42,694 nucleotides of DNA from a virus. Of this stretch, positions 1-9,293 are shown in pieces. Within the stretch, counting starts at the first letter, position 1, and every line of letters starts with the position of its first letter. The stretch is from positions 1 through 42,694 of IMG/VR virus record IMGVR_UViG_3300017964_000029. One strand, given 5' to 3'. Below the pieces are notes generated by a model that was not told where the DNA came from, did not search any database, and saw nothing but the letters and a program-made list of their open reading frames with translations. A program made the translations under genes and the position numbers.

Positions 1-3000
1 GAACACGGACCAAGACTTCCTAATGCAACAAAACTTCTTGAATTAAACAGAACATTCATTCAGAAAGAAGTAACTGAATGGATTAATTATCAAATTGAAT
101 ACAACACAGTTACAGTACCAGATGCTACAAGTATTTGGTATAACTTTACATATGACGACAACAAATGTTACAGAGACATTGGTTGGATTGTCGATGCTGT
201 TATCTTTGACTTAAGACACGGCGGTAACGTTAAAGTTAGAGGTGCTGCTAATGCATATGTCGGCGGTCTTGAAGAAAGTGAAAACGCAGGTGTTAAAGAA
301 TACACAAGACTTTCTACAGAATCTGCAAACGATATTGCTGCAAACAACTATATGTTAACAGTTGTAAGCAATGTATTAGCACAAACAGATCCTACAGTTA
401 ACTATCAAACAACAAACGGTGACCTTTCAACTGCTGTTGTTGCACAATGGAAAGATAGTGATATTATTGCTGAATCAGGAGTTGATGCTGTTGTATCTAG
501 TTTAGTTACAATCATTAACAACGCACTTGAAGATGGCGACACAACTAGAATTCCTGAGCGTGTACAGCCAAACAACATTATTAAAGTTAAAACTGGACGT
601 TATAGAGAAGTACTTCCGATCTTAGTACCAGAACATACTTGTGTAATCGGTGATGAAATTCGTGCAACTAATGCAGGTCCTGCTGTTGGCACAACTCACC
701 ATACAGATACATATTACACTTTAAACACTTATCAGCATTTGAAAGGTGTTATTAAAGATGTAATCACAGGTGCTACTGTAACAGCTACAACAGGAAATAC
801 AGAAGTACAAGATATTGCAGTTCCTTTTGCAGACACAGTTGAATCTGCAGAAGTAGATAAATTAATTGAAACAATGATTCATAACATCGACTTCCGTGTT
901 GGAGGTTTAGATCTTATGACACGTACTGATCCAACAGGATATAATTCATCATATCTAGTTGGTTATGGCGATGCTAGACATTTAATCGAAGAAAACAAAG
1001 CGTTCTTACAAGAAGAAATTACTCTTTGGATTGGTGTTAACTATCCTAATATCAAGTACAGCAAAACAAAATGTAAACAAGACATTGGTTACATTGTAGA
1101 TGCTATTGCATATGATTTAACATATGGCGGTTATAAAGCAACTGTTGATGCTGCTACAGCATACTATGATGGTATTGCTGGCTCACTTGCTATTGATAGT
1201 ACAGAAAAAACAGCAACAATTGCTGCATACGGAGAGATGAAAACTCAACTTTCAGCAATTGCAGGCAATTCAGTATTAACTAAATTAGGAAACACACTTC
1301 AGTATAGATCAGCTACAGCTGGTTCTGCTGCTGCTATTGCACATATTGAAGCAGCACTAGATGTTATCATTAATACAATCACTGATGTAAGTACTAGACC
1401 TAATTTAACAATTGATAGTATTTCTTCAAATGTTATTACAACAAGTGGAGCACACGGTTTACAAGTTGGTGATAAAATTATTCCGAGAACAAGCGGTAAT
1501 GGCTTAACTGCTGATACTACATTCTGGGTTAATAATACAGCAGCTTCTAATACATTTACTGTTTCACAAACATACGGCGGTTCAACACTGTCATTATCAA
1601 ACGGTACTGGTTTAGGACTTGTAGTTGATAAAATTGACTATCCTATTGCAACGAATGGTGTAACTAGTACAACCGCATTGATCACCGCTGCAGAGACCTT
1701 AGATGCGCAGCAAGAGGCCCTTGTAAGCGCAATGTCTAACTATCTAGCAGACAATTATCCAAACTTAACTTACAATGCAGACAAATGTAAGAGAGATATG
1801 AGATTGTTGTTAGAAGGTGCAATGTTTGACTTTATGTTTAACAGCAACTGGCAAACAATTAAAAATGCTTACGCATATCTAAGATCTACTGCTAGTGATG
1901 TTTATGATTTAGGACAGAAAGCAGCAACTAGAGCAGCATATCAATTTGTTGCAGAAACAGTTGCTGGCGATACTGCTACCTACTTAAACGGTGACACAAC
2001 AGCAGCATCAAGATTTGCAACATTGTTTGATAATATTGATACAATTATTTACAGTGGAACAACTGAAGGTTCAAGATGTTCTACAGAATACAGAAACGCA
2101 CATCATGCAAGAGAGCAACTAGAAAGAAACAGAGCATTTATTGTTGCTGAAGCTGAAGCTTATATTGCTAACACATGGAACGACACTGCAACAGCAACAG
2201 ATGCTGGTACAGATGCAATTACAATTAGTGATACTAGCTGGTTACAACGCGGCTTAGCAATTAAATTTAATGGAACTGTTTTAAGTCCACCAGTAACAAC
2301 AGGCGGAGACGGAATTGTTGCAGGCAATACTTATTATGTACATTCAATTTTAAGTAGCACAACATTTACAGTTGCAAAAATGCGTAATGTAGCAGACGCA
2401 ATGTCATTAGATACAGACACAGGTTCGATGGGAGTTGAACTTGCATACGATAAAACATTCTGCTTACGTGATGTGGGTGAAGTTATCAATGCTCTAAAAT
2501 ATGACATTGACTACAAAGGAAATTACAAAACACTATTAGCAGCAAGATGGTATGGTAACTCAGTAAAAGGTTCCTTAGAAGAAGATATGTACTATCTAAG
2601 AAACGGAACAGGTATTAGAAACCAAACACTTGATGGACTAAGTGGTGATTTAACTCCTCCAAACTCATATGGAACTTCAAGAGTTACAGCAGGAGCATAT
2701 TGTTCACTTGATCCAGGTTGGGGTCCAGAAGATTACAGAGTATGGATCACTTCACGTTCACCATATGTACAAGGTGTTACAACATTTGGTTATGCTGCAA
2801 TTGGTCAGAAAATTGACGGTGCATTACACGCAGGTGGTAACGATTCGATTGTTAGTAACGACTTTACACAGGTTATATCAGACGGTATCGGTGCTTGGGT
2901 AGCAAACAATGGTAGAGCAGAACTTGTTTCTGTGTTTACTTACTACTCACACATTGGTTACTTGTCAACAGACGGTGGTAGAATTAGAGGTACAAACGGT

Positions 3001-5871
3001 AACAACTCATACGGTGACTTTGGTTCAGTAGCAGAAGGATTTGATTCAACTGAAACTCCAAACACTGCGATTGTTGATAATAAGTTCCAGTTCGAAGCTA
3101 TTATCTCCGAAGTAAACACCGACGGTGCTCAACAAGTTTACAACTTTGAATATGAAAACGCAGGTCAAGAATACACTGAAGTTGATACATTAATTTCAGG
3201 CGCAGGTACTGGTGCATCATCATACAATGATGAATTTAGAAACGGTGCTGTACATCAAGTATTCTTAAAAGATCTAGTTGACGATAGTACTGATGCTCCA
3301 GAAGCAGCAGGAAACTTCGGTGGCTTTGGTTATGTTTCAAACGCTAACACTGCACAGGGTGGTACTTCAACAAGTATTACACTTGCAGCTACTGATGCTG
3401 AAACAAGTTCAGCATATGTAGGCATGGTAGTTTATGTAACCGGTGGTACAGGTGTTGGACAATACGGTGTTATTGCAACATACAACGCAGGTACTAAGAT
3501 TGCTACAGTTACAAAAGAATCAACAGGTGGGTCAGGATGGGATCACGTAGTTGCAGGAACTACTATTGCTTCACCTGATGCTTCATCAACATATGTTGTT
3601 CAACCAAGAGTTCAATTTACAAGCCCAGGCTTTGGAAGTTCACTACAAACACTTCCAACTACAGGTACTTGGAAAGATTCAGCATTTGGTGAAACAACAG
3701 GAGTTTATGTTGTAAGTCCATCAGGCGGATCAGGAAGTGGTTTAAGTATTACTGTAACCAAGAATGGTTGGAAATATAAAACTACACTAGTAAGTGGCGG
3801 TGCAAATTATGCAAGACTTGAAAACGTTACGGTACTAGGTTCTGCACTTGGTGGTACTGACGGAACACACGATTTAACAATAACAATTACATCAGTAGAT
3901 AGTAATGGTGCAGTATTAGTATATGACGAAGAGGGTTACGGACAACCAGGTGTATTTGTAGCAGTTAAAACCGCTGCAAATGCAGGTGCTTACTCAATGG
4001 ACGGCACTAACTGGGTAGCAAACACAATGCCTTCAACATCTAACTGGACTGCTGTTGCACACGGCTTAATTGAAGACGGATCAACACTTGCAAAACAAGG
4101 AAGATTTGTTGCAGTTGCAGACAGTGGAACAAGTGCTGCATACTCAGATAACGGTGTTACTTGGGTAGCTTCAGCATTACCAGCAAGTGCTGATTGGTGC
4201 GGAGTTACTTATGACAACGGACGCTTTATTGCTATTGCAAGTAACAGCACAACAGTTGCTATTTCACTAGATGGTATAGTTTGGGACGTTACAGGTACAT
4301 TAAACAGCACAGGATTTACTGCAATCACAGCAAGACGTGGCAGACTTGTAGCTGTTAAAGCCGGTAGTACAACTGCTGCATGGTCATCTGATGGTGGCGA
4401 AAATTGGACAGACGTTTCACTTCCAGCAAGTTCAAACTGGAGCAGTGTTGCTTGGGGTAATGGTAAGTTTGTTGCAACAGCTACAGACAGCGATAACGCA
4501 GCATTTAGTTTAGACGGTGCTACATGGTCAGCAATGACAATTGGTTCACCTGACTCAACTACACCTGCAGGCATACAAAAAGTTGAATATGGTCAAGGTC
4601 TGTTTATGGCAACAGCATACAACGCTGCTGTTAACGGATATGACTATGTTGCACATTCACAAGACGGTATTAACTGGACATGGACAGGATACGGTGACGG
4701 TGAAATAAGCTCAAGTAGTGGTGGTATTGCAATTGCATTTGGTGTTAACAAAACTAGACGCGGTGTGTTTAGTGTAATTGTTGGCGATGCAGGTAGTGAT
4801 CAGCAAATTGCAATTTACACAGGTGCTACTGCTAAAGGTAGAGCATACGTTGCAGAGAATAAGATCTTTAAGATTACTATTGTTGAACCAGGCAGTGGTT
4901 ACACAAGTGCTCCAACAATGACAATTACTGATCCAAGCGAAATCTACGCTGTACCAGCAGATGTTAGAATTGCTTCGGCAGGAACACTTGCTACACCAAC
5001 ATTTACAAGTAGAGGAACTGGATATGTTTCTGCATCCGCTGATCTAATTAATGGTACAGGGGATGGTTATGCAGATTACTATCAGAGTGGTTCGTTTATT
5101 GCTGTTAGAAGACTAACAGAAGTTCCGGTAGCAGGATCAAACGTTGTGTTTGGACACCTACCAGGCGAAACATTCAAACTAGTTAACATCTACACATTGC
5201 TAGGTAATGACAATGGATCTTACACTTGTTTCTTCCAAGTTTCACCTGAAATGAAGTTGTACAATGTTCCAACTCACGGAACAACTGTAACAACTAGAAT
5301 TAGATACTCACAGGTTAGATTGACAGGACATGACTTCTTAGATATTGGTACAGGTAGTTTTGCAGAAACAAACTATCCTAATGCACCAACACAAGATCCG
5401 ATTCCTGCACAAGAAACTAGAGAAAGAAACGGTGGTAGAGTATTCTTTACTTCAACAGACCAAGACGGTAACTTTAGAGTTGGCGGATTGTTTAACGTTG
5501 AACAGAGTACTGGTGTTGCAACATTGAATGCTGATGCATTTAACATTGCAGGACTACAAGAACTTACACTTGGTGAAGTTACACTAGGTGGAGGATCTGC
5601 AAGTATTGAAGAGTTTAGTACAGACCCATTCTTTACAGCGGATAGCGATAGCGTTGTACCTACTCAACGTGCTATTAAAGCATACATTAGTTCACAAATT
5701 GGTGGCGGTGGTGCATCGTTGAACGTTAACAGTGTTACAGCAGGTTTCATTTACATTGCTGGAACACAAATTACAACAACGACAGGCGCGGCGATAAGTA
5801 TTAATGCTAATATGAACTTCAAAGGCTCAGTGGATGGTTATCCGTTGGCTTGGAGTTACTTCTTAAACTAA
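1..5871 (+). CDS. Very large virion structural/fibre protein, 5'-truncated by window edge
   Basis: The reading frame is open from base 1, so the gene begins upstream; 1956 residues are visible. Four copies of a helical unit are seen, each with a Cys-x-x-Asp core (CYRDIGWIVDAV, CKQDIGYIVDAIAYDL, CKRDMRLLLEGA, CLRDVGEVINALKYD, near bases 169, 1072, 1786 and 2461). Bases about 3960-4700 encode six Ser/Asp-box-like repeats (YSMDGTNW, YSDNGVTW, ISLDGIVW, WSSDGGENW, FSLDGATW, HSQDGINW) suggesting a beta-propeller of BNR/sialidase type. The C-terminal 200 residues (DQDGNFRVGGLFNVEQSTG, LNADAFNIAGLQEL, VPTQRAIKAYISSQIGGG) match a tail common to large structural proteins of T4-like cyanophages. Role inferred: distal tail or baseplate fibre contacting the host surface. 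It heads the fibre module that runs to 9794. Confidence 0.85.
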   Translation, partial: EHGPRLPNATKLLELNRTFIQKEVTEWINYQIEYNTVTVPDATSIWYNFTYDDNKCYRDIGWIVDAVIFDLRHGGNVKVRGAANAYVGGLEESENAGVKEYTRLSTESANDIAANNYMLTVVSNVLAQTDPTVNYQTTNGDLSTAVVAQWKDSDIIAESGVDAVVSSLVTIINNALEDGDTTRIPERVQPNNIIKVKTGRYREVLPILVPEHTCVIGDEIRATNAGPAVGTTHHTDTYYTLNTYQHLKGVIKDVITGATVTATTGNTEVQDIAVPFADTVESAEVDKLIETMIHNIDFRVGGLDLMTRTDPTGYNSSYLVGYGDARHLIEENKAFLQEEITLWIGVNYPNIKYSKTKCKQDIGYIVDAIAYDLTYGGYKATVDAATAYYDGIAGSLAIDSTEKTATIAAYGEMKTQLSAIAGNSVLTKLGNTLQYRSATAGSAAAIAHIEAALDVIINTITDVSTRPNLTIDSISSNVITTSGAHGLQVGDKIIPRTSGNGLTADTTFWVNNTAASNTFTVSQTYGGSTLSLSNGTGLGLVVDKIDYPIATNGVTSTTALITAAETLDAQQEALVSAMSNYLADNYPNLTYNADKCKRDMRLLLEGAMFDFMFNSNWQTIKNAYAYLRSTASDVYDLGQKAATRAAYQFVAETVAGDTATYLNGDTTAASRFATLFDNIDTIIYSGTTEGSRCSTEYRNAHHAREQLERNRAFIVAEAEAYIANTWNDTATATDAGTDAITISDTSWLQRGLAIKFNGTVLSPPVTTGGDGIVAGNTYYVHSILSSTTFTVAKMRNVADAMSLDTDTGSMGVELAYDKTFCLRDVGEVINALKYDIDYKGNYKTLLAARWYGNSVKGSLEEDMYYLRNGTGIRNQTLDGLSGDLTPPNSYGTSRVTAGAYCSLDPGWGPEDYRVWITSRSPYVQGVTTFGYAAIGQKIDGALHAGGNDSIVSNDFTQVISDGIGAWVANNGRAELVSVFTYYSHIGYLSTDGGRIRGTNGNNSYGDFGSVAEGFDSTETPNTAIVDNKFQFEAIISEVNTDGAQQVYNFEYENAGQEYTEVDTLISGAGTGASSYNDEFRNGAVHQVFLKDLVDDSTDAPEAAGNFGGFGYVSNANTAQGGTSTSITLAATDAETSSAYVGMVVYVTGGTGVGQYGVIATYNAGTKIATVTKESTGGSGWDHVVAGTTIASPDASSTYVVQPRVQFTSPGFGSSLQTLPTTGTWKDSAFGETTGVYVVSPSGGSGSGLSITVTKNGWKYKTTLVSGGANYARLENVTVLGSALGGTDGTHDLTITITSVDSNGAVLVYDEEGYGQPGVFVAVKTAANAGAYSMDGTNWVANTMPSTSNWTAVAHGLIEDGSTLAKQGRFVAVADSGTSAAYSDNGVTWVASALPASADWCGVTYDNGRFIAIASNSTTVAISLDGIVWDVTGTLNSTGFTAITARRGRLVAVKAGSTTAAWSSDGGENWTDVSLPASSNWSSVAWGNGKFVATATDSDNAAFSLDGATWSAMTIGSPDSTTPAGIQKVEYGQGLFMATAYNAAVNGYDYVAHSQDGINWTWTGYGDGEISSSSGGIAIAFGVNKTRRGVFSVIVGDAGSDQQIAIYTGATAKGRAYVAENKIFKITIVEPGSGYTSAPTMTITDPSEIYAVPADVRIASAGTLATPTFTSRGTGYVSASADLINGTGDGYADYYQSGSFIAVRRLTEVPVAGSNVVFGHLPGETFKLVNIYTLLGNDNGSYTCFFQVSPEMKLYNVPTHGTTVTTRIRYSQVRLTGHDFLDIGTGSFAETNYPNAPTQDPIPAQETRERNGGRVFFTSTDQDGNFRVGGLFNVEQSTGVATLNADAFNIAGLQELTLGEVTLGGGSASIEEFSTDPFFTADSDSVVPTQRAIKAYISSQIGGGGASLNVNSVTAGFIYIAGTQITTTTGAAISINANMNFKGSVDGYPLAWSYFLN

Positions 5872-5890
5872 TAAATGGAGATATAATAAA

Positions 5891-6211
5891 ATGGCAACAG
5901 GAATATTAGGGTCAGGTGATTTAAGTGCAGCCACACTCACTACTCTATATACCGTCCCTGCTGATACATTTGCTGTAGTAACAGTATCGGTGTGTAACAG
6001 AGGCGGAACGGCAAGTGAAATTAGAGTAGCTGCTGCGGCTGCGGACACACCAACTGATGCAGAATACATTGAATATGATTCACTGATTTCAGCAAACGGT
6101 GTTCTAGAAAGAACAGGTATCGTGTTAGATGCTGGTAAGAAAATTGTGGTCAGATCAAATGCGATTAACGTTTCAGCGGTAGTGTTTGGTATTGAAACTG
6201 CTACAGCGTAA
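5891..6211 (+). CDS. Small fibre-module structural protein
   Basis: This is a 106-residue protein starting 20 bases after the large structural gene, behind a GGAG ribosome site (5877-5880). It is Ala/Thr/Val-rich with a predicted all-beta pattern (TLYTVPADTFAVVTVSVCNR, then GKKIVVRSNAINVSAVVFG), resembling the small beta-sandwich proteins found among tail-fibre genes of marine T4-like phages. It has no catalytic motif or membrane segment. Its position inside a co-directional fibre cluster suggests a virion component. The exact role is unknown. Confidence 0.65.
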   Translation: MATGILGSGDLSAATLTTLYTVPADTFAVVTVSVCNRGGTASEIRVAAAAADTPTDAEYIEYDSLISANGVLERTGIVLDAGKKIVVRSNAINVSAVVFGIETATA

Positions 6212-6225
6212 CGGGAGATAATACT

Positions 6226-6678
6226 ATGGGAAGAGTAGTTAATAACGGTATTGAAATACAGCCAAGAATGTTGATGGGCTCGACAGCAGAAAGGCCCGCT
6301 ACAGTTAACGCTGGTGTTCAATATTATAACACCGATAGTAATCATTTAGAGTTCTATAACGGAACTGCTTGGTTACCAGTCGGCGGATTGAATAGAGTAG
6401 CTATTACCTCCAGTACAGCAGCAGTATCTGGAACTGCTTATTGGGTAGATACCAGTGGTGGTCCAATTACATTAACATTACCTGCTTCTCCTTCAACTGG
6501 TGAAATTATTCAGATTTTTGACTTAAAAGGAACATTTGATACAAATACATTGACAATTGCAAACAATGGTAATCCTATTATGAGAACCTCTGATGCAATG
6601 ACAGTTACTACAGAAGGCGCAGCATTTAAATTAGTGTATTCAACTGCTACAGAAGGTTGGTTAATAGAGAACATTTAA
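6226..6678 (+). CDS. Fibre-associated structural protein
   Basis: This 150-residue protein begins 14 bases after its neighbour, with a GGGAG ribosome site. Residues about 18-53 carry the pattern STAERPATVNAGVQYYNT followed by FYNGTAWLPVGG. The 'RP.....G..Y.NT....L..YNG.AW' motif is common in phage tail-fibre and baseplate proteins, where it forms a small beta unit. The rest is beta-rich (ITLTLPASPSTGEIIQIFDL), like fibre shaft or tip domains. Role inferred from motif and neighbours: part of, or attached to, the tail fibre. Confidence 0.65.
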   Translation: MGRVVNNGIEIQPRMLMGSTAERPATVNAGVQYYNTDSNHLEFYNGTAWLPVGGLNRVAITSSTAAVSGTAYWVDTSGGPITLTLPASPSTGEIIQIFDLKGTFDTNTLTIANNGNPIMRTSDAMTVTTEGAAFKLVYSTATEGWLIENI

Positions 6679-6689
6679 GGAGTTATTAG

Positions 6690-7541
6690 ATGGCATTTGA
6701 TTATCAGTCACTTAAGAAGATATCTAACCAGGCAATTGTTGACGGTACAATAGCTTCTCAAGATATTGGTAACTTGCAAGTTACAGCAGGAAAAATCGGT
6801 GCAGGTGAAATTTCAGCTGCAAAGATGGCTCCTAGCTCTGTTGATTTAGGCGGAGCAAAAGTTACAGGCACAGCTGGTGTTGCACAAGGTGGTACTGGTT
6901 TAACTAGTACTAGCGGTGCTTACAGAATTGTAAGAAGTACTGGAAGTGGCTTAACAACAGATAATCATGGTGTTGCTAGTATACAAGTTTGGACAGGTAA
7001 CGGTACATGGAGCAGACCATCCGGTGTACGATACATTAAGGTACAAGTACAAGGTGGCGGTGGTGGTGGATCAGGTCACGGAGAAGGTGGCGGAGCCGGT
7101 GGCTACGGTGAAAGATTCTTAGACGTTACTGGAATTAGTTCAGTAGGTATTAGCATTGGCGGCGGAGGTGGCGGAACATACTACGCTAACCGAGGCGGTA
7201 ATGGTAATACATCATCATTTGGACCATATCTTTCTGCACAAGGAGGACATGGTGCTAATAGACAAAATCAACACTCAGGTGGTGTTAGTGGTGGCGCAGG
7301 CGGCGGCAACTTAAATATTCACCAAGGCGGCGGATTTAGTCATCACGCAAGAAGTGCTCAGAGTTGTGCTAATACGTTCTTTGGTGGAGGCGCACCTGGA
7401 AATCACCCACAAGGTGGACACTTTGCTCACAATCACCAAAACCATTGTACACAAGGTACAGGTGGTGCAGGCGCACACTTCCACGGACATAGAGGTTCAG
7501 ACGGAAGACCAGGTATGGTTGTAGTAACAAATTATTATTAG
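6690..7541 (+). CDS. Gly/His-rich tail fibre adhesin, paralogue 1
   Basis: This is a 283-residue protein. Residues 1-75 are a conserved attachment region (MAFDYQSLKKISNQAIVDGT, GGTGLTS). A short linker (VWTGNGTWSRPSGVRYIKVQ) leads into a glycine-rich C-terminal half with blocks such as QGGGGGGSGHGEGGGAGGY. The last 60 residues are full of histidines with HxH motifs (HPQGGHFAHNHQNH, HFHGHRGSDGRPG). Glycine-rich blocks recall the polyglycine-II sandwich of T-even gp38-type adhesins, and HxH recalls the iron-binding tip of T4 gp37; both comparisons are inference. It is the first of three tandem paralogues, each 11-22 bases from the next. No diversity-generating reverse transcriptase is nearby. 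Confidence 0.7.
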   Translation: MAFDYQSLKKISNQAIVDGTIASQDIGNLQVTAGKIGAGEISAAKMAPSSVDLGGAKVTGTAGVAQGGTGLTSTSGAYRIVRSTGSGLTTDNHGVASIQVWTGNGTWSRPSGVRYIKVQVQGGGGGGSGHGEGGGAGGYGERFLDVTGISSVGISIGGGGGGTYYANRGGNGNTSSFGPYLSAQGGHGANRQNQHSGGVSGGAGGGNLNIHQGGGFSHHARSAQSCANTFFGGGAPGNHPQGGHFAHNHQNHCTQGTGGAGAHFHGHRGSDGRPGMVVVTNYY

Positions 7542-7554
7542 GAGCAAGAAATAG

Positions 7555-8412
7555 ATGGCATTTAATTATCAAACACTTAAAAAATTAACAAACGAATCGT
7601 TATTAGACTTAACTGTTAATAGCGGTGACTTTGCTACTGGTGCTATTGATACTGCTCAACTTGCTGATAATACAATCACAGGAACAGAATTAGGAACAGG
7701 TGCTGTTAACCTAGGAAGTTCAACAACATCAGGATCACTAGGAACAACTAAAGGTGGTACTGGAATTACAAGTTTTGCAGGTGCTTATAGAGGTTTAACA
7801 GTAAACAGTTCAAATAACGGATTAACATTCCAACCAATTGGTATTAGAGGAATGACAGTTTTTACAGGTAGCGGCACTTGGAACAAACCAGCAGGTGTAC
7901 GTTATGTTTATGTACAAGTACAAGGCGGTGGCGGAGGTGGTTCAGGCCACGGAGAGTCAGGCGCTGCTGGAGGATACTCAGAAGAAATTGTTGATGTAAC
8001 TGGTGTAAGTTCAGTATCAGTTGGTGTATCAGGAGAAAGTGGCGGAACATATTATTCTAACGCAGGCGGAAATGGCGGAGGTTCTAGTTTTGGACCTTAC
8101 TGCTCTGCAAGTGGCGGTCATGGTGCCAATAGACACAACCAGCATAATGGTGGATTACCTGGCGTAGGATCAGGTGGAAATTTAAATATTTACTGTGGTG
8201 CAGGTGGTAGTCACGAACAACGTTCGTCAGGAATGGGCGGATCGAGTTTTTGGGGAGGCCCAGCACCAGCAGGACACCCACAAGGTGGACACTTTGCTCA
8301 CAATCACCAAGGACATTCAGCACCAGGAACTGGTGGAACATCAGGATACTTTAGTGGACATAGAGGTTCAAATGGACGTCCTGGTTTGGTAGTTATTACC
8401 GAGTTCTATTAA
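7555..8412 (+). CDS. Gly/His-rich tail fibre adhesin, paralogue 2
   Basis: This 285-residue protein has the same architecture as its neighbours on both sides: N-terminal attachment region (MAFNYQTLKKLTNESLLD, GGTGITS), the linker VFTGSGTWNKPAGVRYVYVQ, then a glycine-rich half ending in HPQGGHFAHNHQGH and SGHRGSNGRPGLVVI. The glycine and histidine scaffold is kept while residues between the blocks differ (GGSHEQRSSGMGGSSFWGG here), as expected for surface loops that diverge after duplication. Compared with paralogue 1 it has lost some of the last histidines (YFSGHRG for HFHGHRG). Function inferred: receptor-binding part of a tail fibre. Confidence 0.7.
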   Translation: MAFNYQTLKKLTNESLLDLTVNSGDFATGAIDTAQLADNTITGTELGTGAVNLGSSTTSGSLGTTKGGTGITSFAGAYRGLTVNSSNNGLTFQPIGIRGMTVFTGSGTWNKPAGVRYVYVQVQGGGGGGSGHGESGAAGGYSEEIVDVTGVSSVSVGVSGESGGTYYSNAGGNGGGSSFGPYCSASGGHGANRHNQHNGGLPGVGSGGNLNIYCGAGGSHEQRSSGMGGSSFWGGPAPAGHPQGGHFAHNHQGHSAPGTGGTSGYFSGHRGSNGRPGLVVITEFY

Positions 8413-8418
8413 TAAATA
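8411..8418 (+). promoter_or_regulatory. Late promoter box AATAAATA upstream of paralogue 3
   Basis: AATAAATA matches the T4-type late consensus. With T4 geometry, transcription would start near 8424, giving a leader of about 11 bases that begins at the AGGA ribosome site (8424-8427) for the ATG at 8435. It overlaps the stop region of paralogue 2. Confidence 0.4.
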
Positions 8419-8434
8419 TGAGTAGGAAATAAAG

Positions 8435-9289
8435 ATGGCATTTAATTATCAAACACTAAAACAACTAACTGGGGTATCGTTTGTCGACGGTACTATTCAG
8501 ACAGGAAAAATTGCAAATACTAGTATTGTTGCTGACGATGTTGCAGGCACAGCAGTTACAGCTGGTAAACTAGCAAATAATGCAGTAAATTTAGGCTCAT
8601 CTGTTGTAACAGGTACTATTCCGGTAACAAAAGGTGGTACAGGACTTACAAGTGTTGGCGGAAATAACACAGTTTTAAGAACTAACTCTGCTAACAATGC
8701 ACTAGAATATGCACAAGTTGGTTTTAGTGGAATGCAAGTGTTTACAGGTAGTGGCACTTGGAATAGACCATCTGGTGTAAGATATATTAGAGTTAAACTA
8801 GTTGCTGGTGGAGGTGGCGGATCAGGTCACGGAGAATCAGGTGGTGCTGGTGGATACTCAGAAAGAATTATGGATGTAACAAGCATCGGTTCAGTATCAG
8901 TAAGTATTTCAGGAGAATCTGGAGGAACTTACTATAACGGTAGAGCTGGCAATGGCGGCGGTTCTAGTTTTGGACCATATATGTCCGCTCAAGGCGGCCA
9001 CGGTGCTAATAGACAGAACAACCACTCGGGCGGCGTAAGCGGCAGTGCCGGTGGAGGAAATTTAAATATTCACCAAGGTGGTGGCGGCGCCCATCACGAT
9101 AGTTTTGGACCAGGCGGAACAACATATTTTGGAGGTGCAGCACCTTCCGGTCACCCACAGGGAGGACACTTTGCTCACAACCATCAAGGACACTCTGCTC
9201 CAGGTACAGGAGGAACAGGTGGATACTTCCATGGACACCGCGGTTCAAATGGAAGACCAGGACTTTGCGTAATAGAGGAGTATAAATAA
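8435..9289 (+). CDS. Gly/His-rich tail fibre adhesin, paralogue 3
   Basis: This 284-residue protein is the third copy of the tandem family. It opens with MAFNYQTLKQLTGVSFVDGT, has the linker VFTGSGTWNRPSGVRYIRVK, and a glycine-rich C-terminal half (AGGGGGSGHGESGGAGGYSE) ending in HPQGGHFAHNHQGH, YFHGHRGSNGRPG. It is closest to paralogue 2 in the tip, while in NLNIHQGGG it matches paralogue 1, so the copies may have exchanged segments. Its stop codon lies within the TATAAATA box that precedes the next gene. Function inferred: fibre tip adhesin. Confidence 0.7.
   Translation: MAFNYQTLKQLTGVSFVDGTIQTGKIANTSIVADDVAGTAVTAGKLANNAVNLGSSVVTGTIPVTKGGTGLTSVGGNNTVLRTNSANNALEYAQVGFSGMQVFTGSGTWNRPSGVRYIRVKLVAGGGGGSGHGESGGAGGYSERIMDVTSIGSVSVSISGESGGTYYNGRAGNGGGSSFGPYMSAQGGHGANRQNNHSGGVSGSAGGGNLNIHQGGGGAHHDSFGPGGTTYFGGAAPSGHPQGGHFAHNHQGHSAPGTGGTGGYFHGHRGSNGRPGLCVIEEYK
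9281..9288 (+). promoter_or_regulatory. Late promoter TATAAATA, five bases before ATG 9294
   Basis: A perfect T4 late consensus. In T4 the box spans about -13 to -6, so +1 would fall at 9294, the A of the next start codon, predicting a leaderless message. No ribosome site lies at normal spacing: GAGGAG at 9275-9280 ends 13 bases before the ATG and is upstream of the predicted start. Confidence 0.55.
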
Positions 9290-9293
9290 CATT

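Noticed and set aside
4209-4574. Minus-strand open frame within the giant structural gene
   Set aside because: Shadow of a repeat-rich, stop-poor coding sequence; no ribosome site or homology. The same applies to other antisense frames inside 24815-29335 and 35208-40351.
6690-9289. Diversity-generating retroelement target in the adhesin repeats
   Set aside because: No reverse transcriptase, template repeat or adenine-specific variation is visible; tandem duplication explains the similarity.
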